64,000 bases of DNA, from contig JAGMUV010000002.1 of assembly GCA_020744425.1 (NCBI GenBank), positions 4,694,501 through 4,758,500 of the forward strand, given 5' to 3'. Source of the DNA: Dactylonectria macrodidyma. Lineage: Eukaryota; Ascomycota; Sordariomycetes; Hypocreales; Nectriaceae. The notes below the pieces were generated by a model. That model saw nothing but the letters and a program-made list of their open reading frames with translations, had not been told where the DNA came from and did not search any database. The position numbers and the translations under genes were made by a program. Positions 1 through 9,654 of the stretch are shown here, one piece after another (position 1 is the stretch's first letter; the number at the start of each line of letters is the position of its first letter).

Positions 1-3000
1 AAAATCTACGGAGTGGACAGCGTCGTTTGAACATAATAACGTCTTCGGAAGGATCACTCTTGATACCAATTTCGATGGTTTCACTGTTCTGAACGAGGTT
101 GAACCAGATAACCATGTTCTTGAGTCAGTATTTGTCTTTTCCACAATCTGATTATCATCTAGTTGACTCTTTTTTTTGTCAAGCTTCATCGCCCTCCCCG
201 GTCTAGGCTATCATCCATTCACTATCTGGCAGCACAATGCGGCTGCTGACCCATATATGTGGCTTCGAGACAGCCTACCCTATGAAGTTCCAGGGACACA
301 AGTGCTATTATATGGATATGATGCGGATGACCAGACCCGCCAGTCCCGTCTTTCAGTCGAGGGCATCGCTGTGTCTCTCATCTCACACCTTCGTAACATC
401 GGTCGCTCATCTCTCTCGGCGAAGCCTTTGGTCTTTTTGGCACACAGCCTTGGAGGCAGCATCCTGAAGCAGTGTCTAATTGAGTTAGCAAACAGCGGCC
501 CATCCGATATGTTTATGCTTGAAGCCGTTAAAACATGCATCTTTCTTGCAGTCCCGAACACTCTCCCGACTTCAGTAAAGCTTGAGGCCATGATGGGCAA
601 CAAACGATTCGACAAAGTGTTACACGACCTTCATGACGATGCAAATATCGGGTATATGTCATCTCTTTCCGACATGCTGCGTGGAATCGCACAGGCAAAC
701 AACATTCGCTTGTGTTCTGGGTACGAATTGGCCCCAACTCAATATCCTAAGGTGCCACCCACATCTCACATGAACCATAGATTTTCTCTAGTCAACCTCA
801 GCGCTAATGAACAACAGCAGAGCTTTTCATACGATGCGAATCGTTCAGAACCACTACTACAAGCACACGAATTTGTCCAAGACGGGACGTCCAGAGCAGA
901 CACATTTACAGTCAATAGAGCTCATGAAACTATCCTCAAATTGAGACCGGAAAGCCAAACCGTCAAAACAATTGCAAGGTTTTTAAGAGAATCTACCGAA
1001 GTAAAAAATAACTTCAACTCAACACCAGGACACACTCAAGCCGGCGGAAGTCAATGGACAGTTCCTTCGATTTTTTCTCAATGGACGAGCCTCGTATCAT
1101 ACTTCCGACCTGATCCACCCACCCAAAGTAAGCATTGGCCCACTTTTAGGCAATGTATTGACTGATCTAATTGACTTCTCAGTTTCAGTGACTCGACCAC
1201 CAAGTTCAGTTCTCCTTTCGAACGAAGAAATGCCTTCCTCGACTTTGTATCGGGAATTCATGGCGACCCTAAGCTTGCATAGTTGGGCTCGAGAAGAAAG
1301 TATCGAGAAGGCATATCAAGATACCTTTGAATGGATTTGGTCCAATCAAGATATTGGGCTCTCATCTTGGCTAGTAGATGGTTCCCCCCTCTTCTGGATC
1401 AGCGGAAAACCGGGCTCCGGGAAGTCGACCCTGATGAGATACCTCTGGAACCATCAGAACTTGTCCGACGCCATGATAAAGAGTCCATCCGATAACCCAA
1501 AGTTAAAGTTGGCTTTCTTTTTCCACCATCGTGGTTCCCATGCCCAAAAATCTTTTGAAGGAATGCTGCATAGCATTCTGTATCAACTACTGGACGAAGA
1601 GCCCCGGCTTGCAAGCCTCTTACTCCCGGATTTCGCAAAGCTACTACCACATGAGAGAGCACATTGGACATGGACCATGCCAAAACTCATGAAGGCATAT
1701 AACGATATTATTAGTCAGACTTCATTTTCGGTCGACATCTTCCTTTTCCTCGATGCACTTGACGAATACGATGGGCCTCCCGAAGCAATTGTGCATTTTC
1801 TTCATACCTCAGTTGAGAAGTCAGCCAGATCATCCACTCACCTCAAAGTATGCTTCTCGAGCAGAGAATGGCCTGATTTCGTGGAAAGCTTTTCGCGTGG
1901 CCCTGGATTCAAGATTCATGACTACACCCAACAGGATATTCAGAATTACATTTCCTCCCGAGTTGAAAAGGAGCTCTTGACGGTTGACAGGGCCGCTACT
2001 ACGACGGAGCAGCAAGCACAGGACATTCGCGAAATGGAAACAATCCTCGCCAGTCGAGCTGAAGGCGTCTTCATTTGGGTGAAAGCAGTCATCGACGAAA
2101 TTTCCCGTGCGTTCTTTCCCAGTACCCCAACTAAGCCTCTCGTCAGCCTGGTGGAGGATTTACCACATGACTTGGATCTGTTTTATGCAGAGGCAGTAAA
2201 ACGCATCCCTCAACATTATCGGATGGAATCGTACATCATGTTCGAAACCATCCTGCGGTGGGGAATGTCAACAATTCCCATTGAAATACTCCACGCAGCT
2301 GTTTCTTGTGGGAAGTACAACACCCCAAATGACTGCATCGATGCAATCCAAAGAACTCAAAAAGATTCAAGATCTTCCCAGTCATGGGTTCAAGCGAGAG
2401 GGGCTGGATTGGTTGAGATCACCCGTGGCAACCACTATCAAGACGACGGTCCGATTCTTATGGCCGGATTTATGCATCAATCGGTCGTGGACTTTATCCT
2501 AAAGCCCGGATTTCGAGGACTCATTCTCGAGCGAGCTCTGTCACTGCCAACTGAGAATGGGTATACGTTTGTGTCAAAATGGGTCTTGGCCGGAGCCGAG
2601 ATGTCATACAAAGATGGCGGCCAGAAATATGCGGGCGCACCATCAACAAACTCACTGGCTCGTTCAGAAGCGACAACTGGAAGGAGTATGAAAAGATTTT
2701 TGGACGCCTTGCATCCCAATGTTCTGTCAGATTTACTGACAGTCGCTGACTACCCAGGAACAATCACTCACCCTCAGACTATCCTTGCTGTGGTTTGTAA
2801 TCTCAGGGTTCTCATTCAAGAGATTATCCAAGAGCATGCGGGCAGGATTCCAAACCACGGCCAATTCTCTGCTTTGCACTACTTAGCAGACGTTACGCCA
2901 CGTATGCCACTACATGGCTTCATTTTCCCACTGGAGCACACGCCAGACAGTATGGACATCGCCCAGCTTCTACTGCAGCATGGAGCTAGTTTAGACTCAA

Positions 3001-3569
3001 CTTTTGATGGAAAGACCCCATTCCAGTTGCTTTTCTCGAAATTCGCCTACACCAGGTTTACTGGTTCGTCCGAGAATAAATACCAGGACGATCCTATCCG
3101 TACAAGATTGGCAGGCCACTTCCTTAGGTTCGGACAGAACCCTAATGTTGAGATTTCAATACGCCTGCCTCGGAGAAGGCACCAACCGGAGAAATGGACT
3201 TCATGCAAGCCAGTTCATATTTCTCCTCCACAACTTACGTCACTCTTATTACAGTATAATGCCGATGTTAACGCCCTTGATGGCGAGGGTAGGACGCCGC
3301 TCGATCTTGCGTGTGGAGTAGGGGGCAATACGTATGAAATAGGGGACCACGTTAGGCCAGAGGAAGCATACGAATTTGCCAACCTGCTTCTCTCTCACGG
3401 TGCTGCAGTTACAACAACGGGGAACAAAAGTTGGGCCATTTTCGCATCTATTATATCAGAGCGGAAACCTGTCCCTAACAGCTTCAAACAACCGCTTATC
3501 TTATCGAGGAAAGCTATTCTTGTCAAGAAGGCTAAGGATTTACAACGGAGGTACACAAGACTTAGATAA
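1..3569 (+). CDS. NLR-like protein: alpha/beta hydrolase + NACHT NTPase + ankyrin repeats (5' partial)
   Basis: Fungal NOD-like receptor, probably a cytosolic nonself or stress sensor (role inferred from family). An open frame from base 2 has no ATG, so the gene starts left of the window. Intron 1 is 124-183 (GTCAGT...CAAG); joining there gives VLDFIALPGLGYHPF, the usual start of the fungal hydrolase domain. Its nucleophile motif AHSLGG lies near 442-459. Intron 2 is 1128-1182, or 1128-1188 using the next AG; both keep frame. Exon 3 carries the Walker A motif GKPGSGKST (near 1402-1428), a Walker B-like FLFLDALDE (near 1743-1769) and C-terminal ankyrin-like units (AQLLLQHGASLD, TSLLLQYNADVNALDGEGRTPLD). 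The TTG at 176 is not a credible start because it lies in intron 1. The downstream neighbour converges on it. Family assignment is firm; the N-terminal edge is unknown. Confidence 0.85.
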
Positions 3570-3992
3570 TCTCACTCTTGCGCACGTTGAGAAGAGGTAT
3601 AGCATGTAGTGATACTTGTACGGATACACACTCTTATAATGTACGCACTTGCTTGATGGTGAAGAATCAATGAGCCATAGTATATGTTAAGATCGTTTAC
3701 TATTCATCTGCCTGCAAGTCATGTGGTGGTTGGTTAACGCAGTAGCAGCGCTCTCGAGGCTCAGGTATTTGTTAAAAGAAGAGCGAAAGACACAACTCGC
3801 CTTCGAAGTAGCAAATAAATCCACCAACCTATGCAACTCTCATCCAGGCTCGTCATTTTTGGCAGTGAGCCGCCACAATCTCAAAACACCAACTGCAATG
3901 ATGAATGTGGAACGGCAGCGCATTTTGGTATATAGTTCGGAGTGTTTGGCCGGGCGATGCTGCTGGCTCTTTCGAAGAGTCAGGATCCTCTC
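3570..3992. other. Intergenic region between convergent genes
   Basis: This separates the NLR stop from the stop of the oppositely transcribed Zn2Cys6 gene. Small open frames here have no recognisable protein character, and I see no repeat or RNA gene. Confidence 0.5.
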
Positions 3993-5295
3993 TTATGGGC
4001 TGAGGAGATACCTCGCGTCTTGCTCTGCAAGAACCAAGCAGAAGTGTTTCAACCACATCGCGTAAGGTTGATATTCCCGAGGAAGGCTCTTGACCACGTT
4101 TTCTGTCCACAGGATAACCATGTTCTTGCGGCCTGGGCACTTGGGTTCATCCGATGGGGCGATAAATGATCGCCCAAGAACGTAATCAAGAAGGAACATG
4201 TGAATGATGAGCAGTTGGCCTGTGTGGTTATCCGGATCGATAAAAGACTGAAAGTCTGAGTTGCTCATGAAGCTGGGCATCAGAAAAAGGTCCACAAATT
4301 CCCTCCATGCTACGAACGATTAATTACGTGCTAACTTGACATACGCATCCACGGCACGGGTACGTGACTCACCTCCAAATGATGAAGTGGGCACTGATGT
4401 GATGGTTTTGACGAGAGAATCAAAGTAAGCTCGTTCGCAAAACGTCTGGCAGATAGGTTCCAGGTTCATGACGGAGCAACGGAAGCCGTTGAGTACTTCC
4501 AAATCTTTGGGTTGGTCATTGATCATTCTTCTCAGACTCTCAATGTGTCCCTGTGCAGAAAAGGCTTTGAAGACGGAGCGACTAAAGTCTGGCATAATTG
4601 AGGCCGCAACCAGGTTGGCCCCTCTCGTCATGACCAGATACTCAGTCATGCCATCTGGCATGAGTGATGATTGTGCGACAATGCACAGCAGGGCGGCGAA
4701 AAGGGCGTCCGCTTGCTCTAAAGTCTTATTTGAAGGCTCGGCCAGTTGCTCGCTGATGAGTCTGATAGCTGTTACGCGATGCTGCAGAGCCTGAGCGGTG
4801 AAATTTCCGCTTCCATTCTGCGACAGATGTGAGGCGCCTAGTCCCAGCGCCGCATGCGCTAGGTAGTCGTACTGTCAAGGGCGAATGTGAGCCGGACGCT
4901 GAGCGTGGTGTCATGAAGTCACTTACTGAGTGCGACATGGCCGCGCATTGAGACCAGACATCATCACCTCTAAGCGGCAGGCTCGGATACGCAACGGTGA
5001 GGAATTGGTGGTGGAACCTCAGGTCATCAAGCGTGAAGCCCGTCGAGGTGGACCTAGGAATCTCGTCTATCGCGACTTGAGACTCGCGATGCGGGTATTG
5101 ACAAGACAAGCCGAGCCGGGAACACGGCGCACATAAGGGCCGCTTCTCATCACATTTCACTCTCCTCCGCTTGCAGTTGAAGCAGCCGAGACGCGACTTG
5201 TTATGTATCCGCTTCACGCCCGGCTTGCGCACGAGCGAGCTTTCGGGGGATGAGCTCGAGCTTGAGCTTGAGCCAGAGCGTGCGCCAGGAGACAT
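3993..5295 (-). CDS. Zn(II)2Cys6 transcription factor, Upc2-like
   Basis: Nuclear DNA-binding regulator, 394 aa after splicing. Exons are 5295-4927, 4871-4373 and 4309-3993; introns are 4872-4926 (GTAAGT...CAG) and 4310-4372 (GTGAGT...TAG), phases 0 and 1, all consistent. The binuclear zinc cluster has cysteines at residues 38, 41, 48, 55, 58 and 65 (C-x2-C-x6-C-x6-C-x2-C-x6-C), preceded by a Ser-rich stretch and basic residues. Exon 2 reads YDYLAHAALGLGASHLS and exon 3 AWREFVDLFLMPSF, which match the conserved C-terminal region of sterol-uptake-control (Upc2-type) fungal factors. It is divergently arranged with the acetyltransferase at 6169, 873 bp away. The target pathway cannot be told from sequence; resemblance to Upc2 does not prove a sterol role. 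Confidence 0.88.
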
Positions 5296-6168
5296 CGGCG
5301 ACAGTGCTGTGCTAGCGATGGTCTTTTAGTGGTTGTCGCATTATTCGCATCGAGATGTTGGAGGGCGCGGATAAGGCGATGGTGATGGAGGATGACAAAG
5401 GCACTTTTGAAGCTTTAGGTTTGAAGATCAATCTCAGCTGAGGCCGCTTTGACGATGTCACGTGCCGCTACGCCAAAGGCTTGGGAATTCAAATGGCGCA
5501 GAACAAAAAGACGATATTATGCCATAGCAACACGACGATCGAGCGAATGGTGGGCAGATCATGTCCTGCCTAAACATATGTCTTATTCATTGTATTGAAC
5601 ATCACATGGGCGGTGCAGGGGGTTGCATGTTTGTGCTGCAACTTCACGGCAAGGAAGCAAAGGATAATCTGAGAACAGCCAGCATCCAGTAACCTAAACT
5701 AAGCGCCCAGAGTTTTATTTATTGGATTATCTTTGTTCAGGATTTATCGGAACCCCATGAACTCGATTGCCCCTACGCTATCGAGAGATCATTGAAAGAT
5801 ATGCTAGTTAACATGAGCACACTGTACTCCACCATTGGTTACCGCAACTCCCTCAAGTTCTCTAAGATCGCATCTGAAATTGACCGCTGCATCAATCGAA
5901 GGAAAGGACCTAGTCATTTATCCGATCCTGGTTATTTGGTTCATTGATTATCTCGCGTCATCCAACCTCGGAACTGCCCGCCGATAATGGGACGAATCAG
6001 CACAGTCTCCACCCGCTTTCGGAGCTGCGTCCGGAGCGGAGAAGACTCAAAAGAGCGGCTTTCTGACTCACGTCTATCAACCCGATACATAAAGCATTCT
6101 TATTGTGGAATCCTGAACTTGAAGTACCTTCTTTAAATATTTGAGCGATAAATTGACTTCCAGCAGCC
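5296..6168. other. Divergent intergenic region
   Basis: Shared upstream region of the Zn2Cys6 factor (minus) and the GNAT gene (plus). I see no tRNA, repeat or further coding frame. Confidence 0.5.
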
Positions 6169-6929
6169 ATGTCGTTGCCTGTTGGTCCTCTTGTCTCCGG
6201 CACATCTCCCAGGCCGTCCCGCGTCGAACTCCACGGTCGCTACATCTCTCTCGTACCCCTGAAGCCATCTCACGCAACAGCGAGCTTCAAGCATCTCGGC
6301 GGTGAAGAGAATGCCGATGGCTGGACATACATGTTTAGTGGACCATGGCTAGAGTTGAAGGGATGGCAGGAAGTCATTGACAAATGGAGTGCATCGACTG
6401 ACCCGCACTACTTTGCGATTCTTTCGGGCCCAGAGTCTGGCTCAGCCCCTGAGCCGGTTGGGCTGATGACTTACATGTCTATTTTCCCGGAGCATCGCAG
6501 AATCGAAATCGGCAGCATCATCCTTGGCGACGTATTGAAGCAAACCCGCGGGGCGACCGAAGCATTCTACCTCATTCTCAAGCATGCATTTGAGGATCTG
6601 AACTACCGCAGAGTCGAGTGGAAGGCGAACAATCTAAACAAGCCTAGCCTTTCCGCCGCCGCGAGACTTGGTTTTGTCTTTGAGGGTGTCTTCAGGTAAC
6701 CACCGGATATTCTATGCTTTTCTACCCTTGGTTACTAACCCGTCGCAGAAAGCATTTCATCGTCAAGGGCAGAAGCAGAGACACAGCTTGGTTAAGCATT
6801 ACTGACGACGAGTGGCCGCTCATCAAGCAGGCTTTTGAGGCTTGGCTGAGTGAAGACAACTTTGATGAGCAAGGAAAGCAGCGCAAGCGATTGCAGGATA
6901 TCAGGGAGTCCCTGCAGAGCAGCTCTTAG
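6169..6929 (+). CDS. GNAT-family N-acetyltransferase (RimJ/RimL-like)
   Basis: Predicted acetyl-CoA-dependent N-acetyltransferase of 235 aa, probably cytosolic; substrate unknown. There is one intron, 6696-6748 (GTAACC...GCAG, with a good TTACTAAC branch site), and the join ...FR|KHFIVKGR keeps frame. The acetyl-CoA-binding region includes IEIGSIILGD and a later NNLNKPSLSAAARLGF, the typical GNAT motif in which a side chain and an Arg/Gly-Phe turn contact the cofactor. The C-terminus (KGRSRDTAWLSITDDEWP) matches the end of RimL-like fungal proteins. Length is normal for the family. The start ATG at 6169 follows an AC-rich leader, and the conserved ELHGRYISLVPL begins about 20 residues in. Confidence 0.9.
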
Positions 6930-7707
6930 ATAAAATTTTAAAGCCTATAGATGCCGGTAGTTTCTGAAACTAATTTCGATAGATGTTTTCTCACAAAGAT
7001 ATTGATTAAACCTACGTAAATCAGTATTTGGTCACCCGGCTAGGAGAAAATAACGCGGCTAAAGTCAATTTTGGGATTACAGTGCGCGGAGCGTCTGACC
7101 GGCGATCTTAGCAAGTATATAATCATAATCCAACACAAAATTTTGATGTTAATCTTAAGTCGAGATATGCTGGACATCGTGGACGCATCTCAATATCAGG
7201 ATCTAGCTAACGTCTCGGAATCATGGCTTCCGAAACGCCGCCAATTCGACAACCGCAACCATGTCAATGTAGCTGACATTAGAATTGATAATTGCACAAC
7301 TTTCTTAGCCTGTCTCTCCACAGCCAGAACTAAAGTCTTGGCTAGCCTTAGGGGATCGATTACATGATGGTCAGACGACTTCTCTAACGTCTGAATGATC
7401 CAACAGAGTGCCGAGAGACTCGAGACCGGATCACTTTCTCCATCGATGCGGGGAGTTGGGGATCGAGGACCGCAGCATCTCGGGTTTTCGGGCTTCATGC
7501 GGAACTTAATCCCAATTGTGTGACGTTCTACTGCCTCGCGCCAGCGGAGCTGAGGTGGAAATTTGGGTCATGCATGGTGCGCCGCCTTTGTATTTAACTC
7601 GGTCCGTGGTCGCCTGCCCTCTTACCCCGCAACTTTGAGTACCTCGAAAGACTGATCGTCGTGCCTACAATAAGTTCCGAGAGAGAGAGAACCCTCTATG
7701 CAAAACA
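6930..7707. other. Intergenic region upstream of the P450
   Basis: No recognised gene. A 100-codon minus-strand frame at 7196-7498 has some helical, leucine-rich character (LSALCWIIQTLEKSSD), vaguely like the tail of fungal C6 regulators, but no zinc cluster lies nearby and I do not call it. Confidence 0.4.
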
Positions 7708-9330
7708 ATGGCAGAACTCTTGTCCCAAGCAGTGGACGGCTTCCGTTCAAGCCTGGCTCGCTTCACCTTTAGCCGGGCTTTCATTATACTGACAGCGTTT
7801 CTATTATTCCACTTTGTCAAGAACAAATACATGACCCGTCTGCGACATATCCCTGGACCTTTTTTTGCCGGCTGCACAAGACTTTGGAAGCTGAACCATG
7901 TTCGACGCGGCGAGATGGAAAAGGTGCAGATGCGGCTCCACGCCCGATATGGACCAGTCGTGCGAATTGCCCCCAACGAGGTGCTCATCTCTGACCCTTC
8001 GGCCGTGAAATCCATCTACGGACACACTTCCAATTTCGGCAAGACGAAATTCTATATCCCTTTCGGAACCAAAGACAACGATGACTTATTTACCGATCCG
8101 AATATTGCCCGACATGCTCATCAACGGCGGGAGATCGCTTCGGCATATAGCATGACTTCACTGGTCGAGTTGGAACCATTTGTCGATGAGTGTACAAGAA
8201 TCATGTGCGAGAGACTGCGGGATCTATTTGCGCAGTCGCGCACTCCGGTTGACCTTGCTAGTTGGCTGCAATATTATGCCTTTGATGTAAGCTACACGGT
8301 GATGATCAACTAAAAATGCTAACTCTCCAATGATAGGTCATCGGTCAGATCACCTTCTCACAACCCTTTGGTTTTATGAGCGAGGGCATGGATGTACAAG
8401 ACTGCATCGCGAAACTCGAACGCTACTTAGTCCACGGCGCGCTCTTCACAGTGATGCCCGAGTATTGGTCGCTATACTACGTTGGAATGATGCTCCTCTC
8501 CAAAATCGGCCTCGCCTATCCCCCAGGTCTGGGCGTTTTCAACGAATTCGTGGGCAATCAGATCCAGAGTCGACTACAACGTGGAGATGAGGGTAGGGCT
8601 GACTTTGTGTCGCGACTACAAAAAATGGGAAGAACAGAGCCCACCATCTGGCGAAGCTGTTTCGCTAATGTTGCCGCGGGGAGTGATACCACGGCCATTA
8701 GTCTGCGGTCGATTATGTATTTCCTTCTGCGGAGCCCTCAAACATACAAGCGCCTTCAGGAGGAGATTGCCAGTTTTGACGCGCAGGGAAAAATTAGCGA
8801 TCCAGTTACGTTTGGCGAAACGATCAACATGCCATATCTTCAGGCGGTACGCGCACGAAATCTGTTTTTCCATGTCCTTATGTAAGATACTGACTGTCAA
8901 CTAGGTCATGAAAGAGGCGATGAGAGTCCATCCCGCCGTGCAATGGAGCCTCCCTCGCTACGTTCCACCCTCCAACCTCCAACTCAATTCCTTCACCATC
9001 CCAGCTGGTGCAGAGGTCGGTGTGAATCCGTACGTAATCCACCGAAACAAACTCATCTTCGGAGACGACGCGGATCAGTTCCGACCCGAACGTTGGCTGG
9101 AAAATAAGGACAAAGCGCGTGACATGGACCGATATATGATACAATTTGGAATGGGATCGCGGATATGCTTAGGAAAGAACATCTCTTTGATGGAGATGGC
9201 CAAATTGCTGCCACAGCTGTTGAGAAATTTCGATTTTGAGCTTGTTGATCCGAAGGCTGAATGGAAAGTGTCGAATTTCTGGTTTGCGAAACAGATAGAT
9301 ATGGACTGTTACATCGCTGAGAGAAAATAG
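7708..9330 (+). CDS. Cytochrome P450 monooxygenase
   Basis: Membrane-anchored (ER) haem monooxygenase, 504 aa, the usual fungal length. Exons are 7708-8286, 8337-8846 and 8905-9330, with phase-0 introns (GTAAGC...TAG and GTACGC...CTAG). Visible signatures: N-terminal anchor around residues 25-38; I-helix oxygen-binding motif AGSDTT; K-helix EAMR (ExxR); FRPERW; and the haem loop FGMGSRICLGKN, with the ligand Cys at residue 451. The overall look (HIPGPFFAGCTRLWKL near the N-terminus) resembles pisatin-demethylase/benzoate-hydroxylase-type fungal P450s, but substrate cannot be deduced. It stands alone next to a HET gene, and no obvious biosynthetic backbone gene is present, so a secondary-metabolite cluster is not supported. 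Confidence 0.93.
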
Positions 9331-9654
9331 TCTCCAGAGGTTAATGGATTACGGTAGTCGATGTGACTAGCCGTCTCAACACCTCATCTCGACTGAACAA
9401 AGTATAGTCTTGAGGACGAGGGGAATGCCATGTGACAGGAGTCGATCCAAGTTTCCACATCACAGTCTTTCTAAGTTTTTTTGGGAAGCGAAAGCTACGT
9501 CAACTAGGAGGTGTACATCGGTGTTACGGGTTGTCGAAATTGAACATATAGTTCAATGGTTTCACTCCAGGCTCAATGTGGACCAGTGATATTAACATTA
9601 TCAGTAACCTCGGTGGTCTATCCTGCACAGCCCACCTCGATCAATGCTCCCTTG
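9331..9654. other. Intergenic region between convergent genes
   Basis: Short AT-mixed spacer between the P450 stop and the HET-gene stop. Nothing further seen. Confidence 0.5.

Noticed and set aside
176..1165. Separate gene starting at TTG 176
   Set aside because: The TTG is inside a good intron (124-183). The frame continues from base 2 upstream and into the NACHT exon downstream with matching phase.
3721..4065. Plus-strand frame of 114 codons
   Set aside because: It overlaps the 3' exon of the Zn2Cys6 gene on the other strand and has no protein-like features.
7196..7498. Minus-strand frame with a Leu-rich helix, possible C6-regulator relic
   Set aside because: No zinc cluster or exon partner found, and the similarity is too vague.
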